Shown here: positions 21,777 to 33,537 of the stretch, one piece after another | How the letters are laid out: every line of letters starts with the position of its first letter | Position numbering within the stretch: the first letter of the stretch is position 1 | Assembly: GCA_033980235.1 (NCBI GenBank) | Contig: CM067072.1 | Location: 22,819,047-22,883,046 of the forward strand | Direction: 5' to 3' | Origin: Diadema setosum | Lineage: Eukaryota > Echinodermata > Echinoidea > Diadematoida > Diadematidae | DNA: 64,000 bases | Program-made: the position numbers and the translations under genes | The notes under the pieces: generated by a model | What the model was told of the DNA's origin: nothing | Seen by the model: only the letters and a program-made list of their open reading frames with translations | Databases searched by the model: none

Positions 21777-23613
21777 GTCTCGCCCACCGGAGGTGAAGGC
21801 GAGACTAAGGGATCCAAATGGCGTCGGTCCGTCGTCCGTCCGTCGTCCGTCGTCCGTCCGTCGTCCGTCCGTCGTCCGTCGTCCGTCACAAATGTTAAAG
21901 TTTACCTGCAAGACTCTATTATGATGCATAACTTGGCAACTGTTACAGCAATGGTAGCCACACTTGGGTGATAGAAGCACTAGGGGTATTTTCATGTTAT
22001 GGTGTTGTCAGAGGTCATGTGATGATGTCAAAGGTCATTTGAGGTCATATATTAAAGAGTATGTGCAAGACTCTTTTCTACGTTAAAGGTAGGGAATCCC
22101 ATTTGCACGCCTTAAATGAAGAGTTGTATAAATACAGTGGTATGTTGAAGAGAGTATCATTTTAGAAACTCCCATGAAGTATTGAAAGTGGAAGGTAACA
22201 TTTAGTACATTTTTTGACCGTTAGATTTTGAATTTAATTGTTTTCGGGGCTCACCGTAAATTCCAGTACATTACTAGGCTACCTTTGCAGACCCATGTAC
22301 TGCATGTGTGTCCATCATGTATATTTTGTGAAGAAAGTTCATCAACACTTACAAACATTTCTATATACATTCTTGCCACACACGCTATATGTTATTACAT
22401 CAGCTCTTGTACTTTTAGATTTGTGTTTATAGATCACAAATACAGAAGAATGCAACAAAAAGGCTTAAGTGTGGCTGACACACAGAACTACTGAGTAGTT
22501 GAGTTTTGTGCATTATTCAAATTGTAGATAACTGTTGACTTCCAAATTTCTAAGCAGTGGCCTAAGCAAGTCCCCTGAGGTTCATATTTAATGTTTTGCT
22601 GCATTTTGGGAGGTCTGTAAAAGGTATCCCCTACCTTTAAAGTTTACTTGCAAGACTCTCTTTTGACAAATAACTTCACATAAGTTGCTTGGATTACAAC
22701 CTAACTTGGGTCATAGATGCACTGGGGGTACCTTCATGTCATGGTGCCATTGGAGGTCACAGGATAAGGTCAAAGGTCATTTGAGGTCATACGTTAAAGT
22801 TTACTTGCAAGACTCTCTTATCACACGTAACTCGACACATGTTGCTGCAATGGCAATCAAACTTGGGTGATGGATGCACTGGGGGTACCTTCATGTTATG
22901 GTGCCGTAAGAGGTCACATGATAAGGTCAAAGGTCATTTGAGGTCATACGTTAAAGTTTACTTGCAAGACTCTCTTATCACACGTAACTCAGCACATGTT
23001 GCTACAATGGCAATCAAACTTGGGTGATGGTAGATGTCTCTTGGGAAGTTAAAGGTAGCCACAAGGTCAAAGGTTACAGACAGGGGTCAACGAACTTTTA
23101 GGGCCCAATGTTAAGTTTTTAGGGCGCATTTCGTTTATGGCTCACAACTTTTGATCCCTTTGTCCGTTTGTGACCAAACTTGGATGGAAGATGTCCCTTG
23201 GGGAGGTGAAGGTCGTCACAAGGTCAAAGGTCACAGACAGGGGTCAACAAACTTTTAGGGCCCAATGTTATGTTTTTAGAGCGCGTTTTGATTGTGGCTC
23301 CTAACTTTTGATCCCTATGCCCGTTTGTGACCAAACTTGGACGGTAGATGTCCCTTGGGAGTTAAAGGTCATCACAAGGTCAAAGGTCATAGAAAGGGGT
23401 CAAGAAATTTTTAGGGCCCACTGTTAAGTTTTTATGGCGCGTTTCGATTATGGCTCATTACTTTTGATCCCTTTGTCCGTTTGTGACCAAACTTGGATGG
23501 TAAATGTCCCTTAGGGTGGTGAAGGTCACCACAAGGTCAAAGGTCATAAGCAGGTCAATTAACTTCTGGGAGTTATAAAAGATATTAATTTCTTGTACGC
23601 AAATGGGCGAGAC
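21777..23613. mobile_element. 1.84-kb non-autonomous element with 157-bp tandem units and DR1 motifs
   Basis: Ends GTCTCGCCCA (21777) and its exact reverse complement TGGCACATAAAGAG is not involved here; the right end is TGGGCGAGAC (23604-23613). Next to the left end is a (GTCCGTC)-type simple repeat (21825-21890). The interior repeats with a 157-bp period: the AGTTTACTTGCAAGACTCTC-type unit starts at 21899, 22056, 22641, 22798 and 22955, and a TTAAGTTTTTAGGGCGC-type unit at 23111, 23268 and 23424. Most units carry AGGTCAAAGGTCA. No protein-coding capacity. Target duplication not resolved. Confidence 0.78.
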
Positions 23614-23849
23614 ACAATTTGGCGATTGCCTTGTGTTCAAAAGACATCCGCTTATGAAGGCAGATGTGAAAAAAAAAAAGCCTACCTGTGCGGTGTGGAA
23701 GGGCTCTGCCCTGTCTATTCTAAAGGGGTAGGTGAATTTGGCACAGGTTTGGAAGTGGTAGAAGAGAATTAGCGAACATTCCACATTACACAGGAGGTAC
23801 AAAGAATTGTATATTTGAAGACATATGACTTCAAACGAAGTGACACACA

Positions 23850-24385
23850 AGCAGCATACATTTGGGGGTATAATATCCGGTCCGAAAAGGGTGGTTTCGG
23901 TCCGAGAATTGATACGAGGGTCCTGGTTCCGGTCAAAGTGAAGTGGTTTTGGTTTGAAAAAAAAATATTTTGCACTGGTTTTGGTCTGCTTTGAAATGCG
24001 GGTTGATGTTTTTTGTGAGATGTAGGTGTTGTACTTGAATGGGTAGATGTACGTTCTTGTTCTTGTTCTTCTTGTTCTTCTTTTTCTTTTGGTTTGATTG
24101 GACGAGGAATGAAGAACGGAGGGGGGGGGGGGGGAATGGAAAAGGAAGTACTGAATCTGGTCTGATATGACATGCAGATGTTTCTGGAGAAATTATTTTT
24201 CTCGAATATGTCCTAATCGCCGACCAGCCTTTCCACACCATGGACAGCTACAGTGTCTTTGGCCGGAACCAGTGTTCGACCTTGACTTCACATTGACCGG
24301 AACCAGGACCCCGTATCACTTATCGGACCAGAACCACCCTTTTCGGACCGGACATCATTGTCTCTATCCCCAAATATGCTACTCC
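23850..24385. mobile_element. ~0.5-kb TIR element with CCGGTCCG ends
   Basis: Arm 23877-23945 (CCGGTCCGAAAAGGGTGGTT and on to GGTCCTGGTTCCGGTCAA) is the near-exact reverse complement of 24283-24351. Weaker similarity continues outward through a TTTGGGG block on both sides (about 23860 and 24368). The loop contains TTCTTG simple repeat and a G run at 24120-24133. No transposase; open frames here are repeat-derived. Confidence 0.75.
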
Positions 24386-25075
24386 TATTATTGTGACCTT
24401 GTCGTCGCATGCAGTTTGACTTGGAATGAGTTTTTAAGAGTCCCAAGGGGCAAAATAAAGAAAATGCGGGTTGTTTCATCTTTGGCATATTTTTGAGTGG
24501 TTTTCCACAATGCGGTGCATAATGTAGATATACATTGTATGTATAATAACGTAAAGATATATCATGGTTTTAATTGTACTTTTCAATTTCAGGATATGAG
24601 TTATCATTCTCATCGACATTTTCATCTTCATTTTCCATTTATTCATTTCTATATCCAAATAATGCAAAATTATTGCTACGTAAGATTAACATTTTGTACA
24701 AGAATTAAGTTGGGAGTGTCATAAAGTAAATACAAACAATAGAGTAACAAAAGTATAATACATACCCACCTGCAACTTCAAGCACATAATATGAACCTAC
24801 GTAACAAATAATTTGATCTTCATGAAATCACTTTGAGTTGAGATAGCACCAATTTAGTAACGAATATGGAGGGAATTTGCGTAAGAAGCAAAGCTTGTAC
24901 AATTAGCAGGTTCCCCGAGTTAAAAAAAAGAAGAAAAAAAAAAAACCAAACAAGTCTACGCATACGTTCGTATATATCCAAATAATCGAATGGGCATTCC
25001 GATTCAGAAGAGATAAGAGGAAGAAGACATTTAAAACTTCACCACACGTAACGGAATATTTCTCTGTACTTTTAG
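24386..25075. other. intron, nothing recognised
   Basis: Ordinary AT-rich intron ending in a moderate acceptor (gtacttttag). A-rich run at 24920-24945. Confidence 0.5.
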
Positions 25076-25288
25076 TTAACTTTTATCTATGGCGACGACA
25101 TCCATGGGCCTATGGTTGTTACCAATCACGTTCACCTAACTTCTTCTACGGCGGAGGACCTCGATGTACATACACACAGCAAGGCTTGGTTCGCGGATAC
25201 AACGGTTTCTGGCTCTCAAGTCACTATCAGTCCGTGTTGCCTTTCAATGGCAGGTGGTGGAGTTTCTCTCATTTCCTCCAGTGGATCT
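25076..25288 (+). CDS. exon: AMOP domain, middle part
   Basis: Acceptor tctgtacttttag, donor ATCT|GTGAGT, 213 nt, phase 1-1. It encodes FNFYLWRRHPWAYGCYQ, FFYGGGPRCTYTQQGL and the aromatic stretch NGRWWSFSHFLQWI. It continues the Cys/Trp-rich AMOP core between the CPC block of the previous exon and the CC block of the next. Confidence 0.83.
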
Positions 25289-26245
25289 GTGAGTAATGAT
25301 TTGATTAATTTCTTCTCAATAATTGACATTCCAAAAATATTGAAAAGAAATCATTTACTTTTCTTTCATAACTGACTCTGAAATTCCATGAAACTGTCAG
25401 ATATAGTACATCTTTATTCCCTGTAGCCACAAGAATTTTTTTATAATATTACGCACAAGAATGGTAGTACGCACAAGAATGGTAGATCGAGGATAATGAA
25501 CGCCGACGCCATGTTGTCTTCTGTGCCAGCATGTAGATTCATACACTGTATATCAGTGCATGCATGCACAGCATGCGCACTGATTTCCACTCTAGCTCTG
25601 CTCATGTGCGCTGCTGCACAGGCGAGCTGTTTGTTTCACCCCCAGCTATACCGGATGTGACGTATACCCGATCTTGAAAATAGGCCTCTTGCTCGGACAA
25701 CAAATGACAGAACTGTCGAGACATTTCGTCGTTCTTGCAGAGGCGAAATTAATGATAATAATAGTGAGACTCTTATAAAGCGCACATTTCTACCTGAAAA
25801 AGATACTCAAGTCGCTATAGAACAGAGTACATATTGTGTCACGTTACAACAGTATCACAAAAAATAATAAGACAATAAACGAACAAACAATAGGCCTATG
25901 TACGTAGACATACTATACATACAGGTATACAATATTGTCAATTTAAATTGAAAGTTTATGTCTTGAGATTCTTTTTGAAACCATCAATGGAAGATGCTTC
26001 TCTAAGAGATTTTGGTAGGCCATTCCACAGTTTTGGGCCCATAAAATGAAAAAGCCCGATCCCCCCAATTATGCTTGATTCGAGGTACCTGTAATTTTAG
26101 CGAGTTTAATGAACGGAAATTGCTTCATCTTGAATCTGTAGACTAGATGTACTTCTCATTCAGTATCATCAAGTTAAAAAAAAATGCAAGGTAGAGATGA
26201 GAAAAATCAACTTTGCAGTTTTTTTTTTTAATTACTATTTTGGGG

Positions 26246-26280
<35 letters not shown>

Positions 26281-26580
26281 GTTTTTTTGGGGGGAACCAT
26301 CTCTTTCTCTTTCACATCAACTTTCTGTCATCGTTTCCAAGTCATTGGGTTATATAAGGACACCGAAACGAGAGTGAAAGACAGATTTGGATGTGTTAAT
26401 TAGTACTAATTTGCATTTTGCAATGCTGTTGAATTGAAGTCGCTTCTGTGTGTATTATGCCTTGTTTACGATATGCACAATGTTTTTCCAAATTAAACAA
26501 AAAAGTCTCCTTGTCTTTGTACAAATGTTTCTTTGTCTATGTTACTAATAATGATAATAATAGTAATAATGATAATACAT
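25289..26580. other. intron with simple repeats and repeat fragments
   Basis: Contains ATAAT simple sequence near 25750, a repeat-like segment at 25745-26170 (GCGCACATTTCTACC, then GGCCATTCCACAGTTTTGGG, like LINE-associated repeats elsewhere) and a (GT)n tract at 26246-26280. No coding exon recognised. Confidence 0.5.
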
Positions 26581-26827
26581 ATGAAGCGTTTGTTCGCAAA
26601 AACCGATAAGTCCATTTTTGAAGATTTTGAAGTACGGTCTCTGTCATAAAGTACAAAATAATACCTTTTAAGTGATATATCGGTCACTACATATAAAGGT
26701 ACATTTTTGAAAGTTATGGTCAGAAGAAGCAAAATTTTTCTTATTATTCTCTTTATTTTTCTTGACCATTAATCGCAAATATTTCCATTTGGCAAATATG
26801 GACTTATCGGTTTTTGCATACAAACTC

Positions 26828-26832
<5 letters not shown>
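26581..26832. mobile_element. 252-bp palindromic MITE, copy 1
   Basis: Left end ATGAAGCGTTTGTTCGCAAA and the reverse complement of the right end ATGAAGAGTTTGTATGCAAA share about 37 nt including AAAACCGATAAGTCCAT. The interior is collinear, in inverted orientation, with the element at 41988-42238. (TA)n follows immediately at 26832-26870. Confidence 0.88.
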
Positions 26833-26874
<42 letters not shown>

Positions 26875-27221
26875 CTGCAATTTTACACCATGAATTATGA
26901 GATCGGTAGCAGATGAAAGATGCTATACGTTAACTCATATTATACCAGTACTCACTTTTTTGTCAGATTTAAGAAATGTAGGGTTGCACGACTGAACATT
27001 TCGTTGAAATGTCATCAGTAAAGCACGAACAGCGTTGGTATTTATTGGAGCCGTCAACAAACCTTTATACATCAATCAGCTATACTAAGAAGAAAGTCAC
27101 GTTAAAGAGGGGGTAAAACCAATAATAATAATAATAACAATAATAATGATAATCATCATCATCATAATGATAATACTAACAATAATCATTATGATAATAA
27201 TAGCTAGTTGTCATATCGCGC
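26833..27221. other. (TA)n tract and (AAT)n-rich intron sequence
   Basis: (TA)n to about 26870, unremarkable sequence, then ATA/ATC triplet repeats at 27120-27200 leading into the foldback element. Confidence 0.6.
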
Positions 27222-27261
27222 GTTTCTATGGCAAGCCTTTTTTACATTTAAAGTTAATTTC

Positions 27262-27750
27262 TGATATCACACATTCCATTTTGTGATATCAAAAAATAAA
27301 ATTTTTGATATCAAAAATTCAATTTGTGATATCAAGAATTTAATTTGTGATATCACAAATTCCCGTAAGTGTAACACATGAACTTAATTTGTGATATCAA
27401 GAAATCGAATTTGTGATATCACAAAATCCATTCTTGATATCACAAATTCAATTTGTGATATCAGAAATTCGAATTTGTGATATCTAAAATTCAATTTGAG
27501 ATATCACTAAATGAATTTGTGATATCAGAAATTCGAATTCTTGATATCAAAAATAGGTTTCACGTGAAAAACCAATGGTAATTCGTGATATCACAAAATG
27601 ATTTTTTGATATCACAAATTCGAATTTGTGATATCACGAAATAAATTTGTGATATCACAAATGCGAATTTCTGATATCACAAATTCCATTTTGTGATATC
27701 ACGAATTGAATTATTGATATCACAAAATCGAATTTGTGATATCAGTAATT
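27262..27750. repeat. GATATC-palindrome satellite, left outer array
   Basis: Roughly twenty short units, about 22-28 bp apart, each carrying GATATC within a TGTGATATCACA-like palindrome with A/T variation. Units are separated by AAATTCGAATT-like sequence. Confidence 0.88.
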
Positions 27751-28560
27751 CACAGGGAATTCGAGCGTTAGTTTTGCGCTGAAATTCAACTGTGAATTCG
27801 AGCGTTAGTTGAGCGCAGAAATACACGGGGAATTCGAGCGTTAGTTCAGTGCAGTAAATCCCTGTGAATTCGAGCGTTAGTTGAGCGCAGAAATACAAAG
27901 TGAATTCGAGCATTAGTTTTGCGCTGAAATTCAACTGTGAATTCGAGCGTTAGTTGAGCGCAGAAATACACAGGGATTTCGAGCGTTAGTTCAGTGCAGA
28001 AAATCGCTGTGAATTCGAGCATTAGTTTAACGCAGAAATACAAAGTGAATTCGAGCGTTAGTTGAGCGCTGAAATACACAGGGAGTTCGAGCGTTAGTTG
28101 AGCGCAGAAATACACAGGGATTTCGAGCGTTAGTTCAGTGCACTAAATCCCTGTGAATTCGAGCGTTAGTTGAGCGCAGAAATACTCAAGTGAATTCGAG
28201 CATTAGTTTTGCGCTGAAATTCAACTGTGAATTCGAGCGTTAGTTGAGCGCAGAAATACACAGGGATTTCGAGCGTTAGTTCAGTGCAGAAAATCGCTGT
28301 GAATTCGAGCATTAGTTTAGCGCAGAAATACAAAGTGAATTCGAGCGTTAGTTGAGCGCTGAAATACACAGGGAGTTCGAGCGTCAGTTTAGTGCAGAAA
28401 ATCGCTGTGAATTCGAGCATTAGTTTAGCGCAGAAATACAAAGGGAATTCGAGCGTTAGTTTTGCCCTGGAATTCAACTGTGAATTCGAGCGGTTTTGTT
28501 TTGTTGTTTTTTTTTTAGCGCAGAAATACACAGGGAATTGGAACATTACTTTTGAGCTGA
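27750..28560. repeat. GAATTCGAGC satellite, left inner array
   Basis: About twenty units averaging 35-36 bp, alternating between a GAGCGTTAGTTGAGCGCAG type and a GAGCATTAGTTTTGCGCTG type, so the higher-order unit is about 70 bp. Open frames on the minus strand here are translations of the repeat, not genes. Confidence 0.9.
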
Positions 28561-29819
28561 TATTCAGATGGAAGGTATACTACTGCTAACTTTTTTTTAG
28601 AACAAAGTTCAAAATACCAATAACTATATATGAGAGATTTACACATCCATCCTTCCCTAAATGATCGTCAAGGTATATTCGATGAATTATTGATACAAAT
28701 CAATTGTTTTGCAACATGATATCATGAATTCAATGATACTATGTTCACTTAGGGCCTACATTTAATTCATCGTTTTGGTCCTCAAATTGTCATATATTAC
28801 CACATCATTGTTGATTATGATACATTTTTCATGTGGTAATCCCCTTTACAGTAAGACTCTTCCACCAAATCGATGATAACTATGTGTGGTTGTATGTGTA
28901 TGTGTGTTATAAAAGCATATACCATGTGTTTGTATTGCGGAGGACCGACCGAGGGCAATCAACCCTCTGGTCTGTGTATGTCAGCAGCGAAGAATAAGAG
29001 AGAGAGAGAGAGACTGTGAGTCATGCGGGGTGCGAGAGGGAGTCGTAAACTTGCCAATTTAATGTCCACCACTGGTGTCGGCTTGTGGTCACATAAAGCA
29101 ACGTGTTTCTCCTAAAGACATTTTCTCACTCCTCAAAATCAGTCCTCCAAAACAAAGGGGAGTATCAATTAAGACCAATAGTGTTGGGTGTACAGTTTGC
29201 CTGCCCCAATATGTTTATGATTTTGTAAAATAATTTAAAGTGTAATCATATAGGCAAGTTTATTCAAGAATCAAAACCGGGGAGAACAAAACTGGAATGC
29301 ACAAGCCCAAAAGTCTTCAGATCAGATCAAGAAGAGTGAAGATATCCAGATCTTATGAGGAGTTTATGCAGTAGTATCCATGGCAAACAAACAGTTAGAA
29401 TTTGTAGTAAGAAAAAAGCAGTGGTACGAAGGACTTCAATTTTGTTAATCTGCGCAATGAGAAATCCCTCTTATTAACTCGGAGGACTAACAGGGGGAGG
29501 TCGGGAGAGAGTATCTTTCACATGACAGAGTAAAGAGAAACGCCAACAAAAGTTGTAAGTCAACCAGTCTCTGTCAAATCAGTGGCGAGAAATGGAGAGA
29601 AAAAAAAAAAGAATATAATAATGCCTTTGAAGTAATTGACAACATATCAATAATGGCATTTTAGATATGTTGCTAAACGATTTATTTTCATCGATTCTTT
29701 TAAAACCAATTCCTAATCACTTTAAATGAAGACGAGTTGCCAAAACTCTGCATTTAGGTTTTTTTTTTTTTTTTGTAACTATCGTTATATACTATGAAAA
29801 GATAACACCTGAAATTCCA
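28561..29819. other. centre of the foldback element, nothing coding
   Basis: About 1.26 kb of non-repeated sequence with an (AG)n tract at 28999-29013. No transposase, RT or other domain was recognised in any frame. Confidence 0.6.
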
Positions 29820-30600
29820 TAGGAATATCTGCGCTAAACTAATGCTCGAATTCACAGTGTATTTCTGCGCTCAACTAACGCTCGAATTCATTGTTGAATT
29901 TCAGCGCAAAACTAATGCTCGAATTCCCTGTGTATTTCTGCGCTCAACTAACGCTCAAATTCAGTTGGATTTCAGCGCAAAACTAATGCTCGAATTCCCT
30001 GTGTATCGTTTTTCTGCGCTCAACTAACGCTCGAATTCACAGTTGAATTTCAGCGCAAAACTAATGCTCGAATTCCCTGTGTATTTCTGCGCTCAACTAA
30101 CGCTCGAATTAACAGCTGAATTTCAGCGCAAAACTAATGCTCGAATTCCCTGTGTATTTCTGCGCTCAACTAACGCTCGAATTCACAGTTGAATTTCAGC
30201 GCAAAACTGATGCTCGAATTCCTTGTGTATTTCTGCTCTCAACTAACGCTCGAATTCACAGCTGAATTTCAGCGCAAAACTAATGCTCGAATTCCCTGTG
30301 TATTTCTGCGCTCAACTAACGCTCGAATTCACAGTTGAATTTCAGCGCAAAACTAATGCTCGAATTCCTTGTGTATTTCTGCTCTCAACTAACGCTCGAA
30401 TTCACAGCTGAATTTCAGCGCAAAACTAATGCTCGAATTCCGTGTGTATTTCTGCGCTCAACTAACGCGCAAATTCCCGTTGGTTTTCTGCACTGAACTA
30501 AAGCTCGAATTCCCTGTGTATTTCTGCCCTCAACAAACGCTAGAATTTACGGTTGAATTTCAGCGCAAAACTAATGCTCGAAATCAAATTATTTCTTTGC
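29820..30600. repeat. GCTCGAATTC satellite, right inner array (inverted)
   Basis: About twenty units of the same ~35-bp repeat as the left inner array, in reverse complement (CAACTAACGCTCGAATTC with TGTATTTCTGCGCT and TTGAATTTCAGCGC variants). Confidence 0.9.
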
Positions 30601-30634
30601 GAAAGATATGTGCTGAAATTCCATGTAAATTAAT

Positions 30635-30885
30635 GATATCACAAATTGGAATTAGTGATATCACAAAATGTATTTCTTGATATCAAGAATGTGATTTCGT
30701 GATATCTCGAATTGAATTCGTGATATCACGAATTGAATTTGTGATATCACTAATTCGATTTCGTGATATCAAAAATTGGTTTTACGTGATAAACCAATGG
30801 GTATTTGTGATATCAAAAATTGAATTTGTGATATCAGAAATTCGAACTTTTGATATCACGAAAGGGAATTCGTGATATCAGAAAA
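30635..30885. repeat. GATATC-palindrome satellite, right outer array
   Basis: About ten to twelve GATATC-centred units, about half the length of the left outer array, mirroring it at the other end of the element. Confidence 0.85.
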
Positions 30886-30918
30886 TTTTTTTAAAAAGTA
30901 ATATGGCTTGCCATACGT

Positions 30919-31473
30919 TTCACACTTATTGAGTATCTCAATGCGCTTTGCAGAATATGATAAAAAAGAATAGAATATAGAAGAGAGTTGCGAAGATTCT
31001 TTGGCCATGATTGTTTCGGAACAACTCATCAAACGCAGAAATAAAATCGCGCCAGGGACGAATGAAAATTGTTGTCTTTTATGACAAGCTAGCAATAAAT
31101 AAAGATAATAATCGTATCCCAATGAAATTATGATTTAAAACAAATACATAGTCAACGAAACGACAACTAACAAACACATATAGAGAACACAAACTAATAA
31201 CTTCAGATCCTAAAAGTTCGAATTAATGGAAAAGCGCATGATTATGACAACGCAAGATAACACAATGCTGATTTCCGTATGAATGCGCATATATAAGCAA
31301 CAGAGCAACAGTCATTGAAATGCCGGCGACCCTTGAAGAATTGTAGATATTGTTTATTATCGACATGATTTAACACATTTGAGACTGTTTGTGTGTCCTA
31401 TCTGTGTGTGACTCTGCATGTGTGTTGTTTAAAAATAGAAATATTTCTTGTACTTCCACTCTTACCTGTGCAG
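30919..31473. other. intron remainder, nothing recognised
   Basis: Contains a TGCGCTTTGCAGAATATGA segment of a type often seen in repeat flanks. Otherwise unremarkable up to the acceptor cttacctgtgcag. Confidence 0.45.
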
Positions 31474-31593
31474 ATAATGATGTCTTCCCCAAATACTTCT
31501 GCTGCAGTCGGTCAAAAAGCAACTCCTTTTGCGGGTACTACGAGTCCCAGCGACCAACTGCTAGTTGCTTTGGTTACGCCCCTCCCAGGTCTG
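31474..31593 (+). CDS. exon: AMOP domain, C-terminal part
   Basis: Acceptor cttacctgtgcag, donor TCTG|GTAAGT, 120 nt, phase 1-1. It encodes YNDVFPKYFCCSRSKS, NSFCGYYESQRPTASC and FGYAPPRSG. The CC, the Y-x-S-x-RPT-x-x-C block and the closing GY-x-PPR are the canonical end of AMOP domains directly before a VWD domain. Confidence 0.92.
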
Positions 31594-32502
31594 GTAAGTC
31601 GGTTCTTCTGGCTTGAGTTCTTACTTCTTCTTCGCACTTCACAACTCTTTCAGGTCATATACGTGATATATGAAATCGGCCCACTATCCTAATTATCATT
31701 TTTCTAAATATTTAATCGCATTTGCATAATTTGAAAAAAAAAACTATATTCCTCGCTAAAAAAAAAGAAAACAAAAACAAAAACCTTGAAAAGTAATGTT
31801 ATTAGAGTTATGATGCTTCTTGAATTAAGTTTAACAACATGCATATCAAATTTGACACCAATTAGCTAAATACGCCAATTAGACTCATGACGATAATTGC
31901 AAAACGTTGAAAAGGTAATGGCCAAGCTTACAAATTGTACCCTACGGCAGTACCCGACTAAAACGCGAATCAACGCCGACGACGACAACAACAACAACAA
32001 ATATTGTATTTTTCCAGATCATATTCATGGTATAATCATGGTAAATGCATATGCAAATTAACTGATATTCCCAATTACAATATTTCAGACATTTCCATCA
32101 TTTCAAAATACAAACTGGTGTAACAATAATTCCTGATTATAGAAATTATTGAAAGGTCGTATTTTTATGGGTTTTTTTTTTCTGTTTTTCCCGTTCCTGT
32201 GGTGTAATTAAAAACATGTTATGTATCGCCTCACCATCGCCTTATCACCTTATCATAAGTAATATCTGCACTTGGCGGAGGTTATGATGATGATGATCTG
32301 TTGGTTAAACTGTATGCTTCTGCATAAAATAATTGGATGAACGAAAACTTTTAAGATGTGTTTGTAATGAGGTAAGAAAGAAACTACATTCCTGTATAAT
32401 GCTTTCGGGGTCATGAGGTCAAAGGTCAGAGGTCATATGGGTCATTAAAGACACCAATCCCTCGATAATGAATGATCGAATTTTCAGCGAACAGGCTGGG
32501 AG
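31594..32502. other. intron, nothing clear
   Basis: A-rich runs and (GAT)n near 32287-32298. A perfect DR1-type AGGTCAAAGGTCA lies at 32416-32428, followed by another AGGTCA. Confidence 0.5.
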
Positions 32503-32676
32503 CAGGGGCGGATCCAGGAATTCTGTAAAGGGGGGGGGGGGGGGGCGTGACTAATATTTCTGGTGCCACTTCCGGGTTTCATTTCATTGTTTTTCTTTTT
32601 ATTTCTTTTGTTTTTTACGAAAAATAAAGGGGGGGGGGGCGTGCGCCGGTTGCGCCCCCCTCTGGATCCGCCACTG
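32503..32676. mobile_element. 174-bp MITE with GGCGGATCCAG ends and G runs
   Basis: CAGGGGCGGATCCAG at the left end and CTGGATCCGCCACTG at the right end are inverted with one mismatch. GGGAG on each side may be a short target duplication. The interior has two G runs (32529-32546, 32630-32640) and T-rich sequence. Probably hAT-like, non-autonomous. Confidence 0.75.
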
Positions 32677-33537
32677 GGGAGTGTTCGTAATGAAGTAAGA
32701 CAGAAAAGGTTAAATTTTGGATTGTGGTCAAAGGGCAAAATGTCCATAGGGGACAAAAAGAACATAGGATAACTTGATCCCCAATGATTTGAGAATTGAT
32801 GATTGGATTTTTACCAAGTATTGCAGGGTGTGCTTATGAACTAATAAGAAAGAAAAGATTTAACGTGGGGTTTCGAGGTCAATGGTGAAATGTCATAGAA
32901 GCAAAAAAAAAAAAGTTATAAGATAAGCCTAATCTCCCATCTTCTTATACTATAATACGCTAAGTCGTTGTTGTTGTCGCGGCCTTATGTATTTCCTGTT
33001 TTATTCTGACGTTGCTGGTTTGTCTATCTCTTCCGAAGCCGTCGGCTCTGGGCCGCTGCGACCGGTGCCATCGGGCGCGGAAGAGTATCCTGCATCGAAC
33101 GGCGTGGGTTTTGTCCGCGCTCTGCCTCCGTGTCGACGTCGAGGTCGACAGAGACAAATTAATTAGATAGATGCATAATGCTATAAGTGCGTGACGACAG
33201 ATCCGAGCGTTTTGATATTCACCGAATCCTGCGCTGGAACTCCTGATCCTGCTTTCTCAATCGTCCATCTTTTAGCATGCAGAGACAGTGGGGATACTAA
33301 AGATGACGGGGTGCAGCGAAATCTCTGTCATCTTCCGGCGGACACGCACGCACGCACACAATGTACTCTCGGGTACGGTATGCCAATGTGTGGCCTGCGC
33401 CTGTGTATGTATTGACGATGGTTACACGAAACACTATCTGCGTGCTTGCGCGTGATATGGACTCTCATACGGCGCGGTCATACAAGGGCATTTACGTGCA
33501 GTGTCAGTGACGTTCGCCGTTTGGTCTCATAAGTGAG
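32677..33537. other. intron with a GC-rich patch
   Basis: 33000-33150 is much richer in GC and CpG (cggccttatg, gtcgacgtcgaggtcgac) than the surroundings. I see no domain in its frames. Nature unknown: a repeat fragment or a CpG-dense unit. Confidence 0.4.

Larger units (their letters stand above)
27222..30918. mobile_element. 3.7-kb foldback element with two-tier satellite arms
   Basis: The outer ends ATGGCAAGCC (27229-27238) and GGCTTGCCAT (30904-30913) are inverted. Each arm has an outer array of short units built on the palindrome TTTGTGATATCACAAA (27262-27750 and 30635-30885), and an inner array of roughly 35-bp units built on GAATTCGAGCGTTAGTTGAG and a GCGCTGAAATTCAACTG variant (27750-28500 and 29830-30590, the right arm reverse-complemented). 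The 1.3-kb centre (28.56-29.82 kb) is unique and lacks a transposase. Arms made of tandem repeats in inverse orientation define foldback (FB-type) elements. Confidence 0.85.

Noticed and set aside
23769..24496. Overlapping open frames on both strands
   Set aside because: They follow inverted-repeat and TTCTTG simple sequence of a TIR element.
27750..28560. CRISPR-like regular repeats
   Set aside because: Units are contiguous satellite copies without unique spacers, and the genome is eukaryotic.
27677..30680. Open frames with recurring YFCAQLTLEFTV / KTNARIPC-like peptides
   Set aside because: They are direct translations of the GAATTCGAGC satellite in both foldback arms; no independent coding signal.
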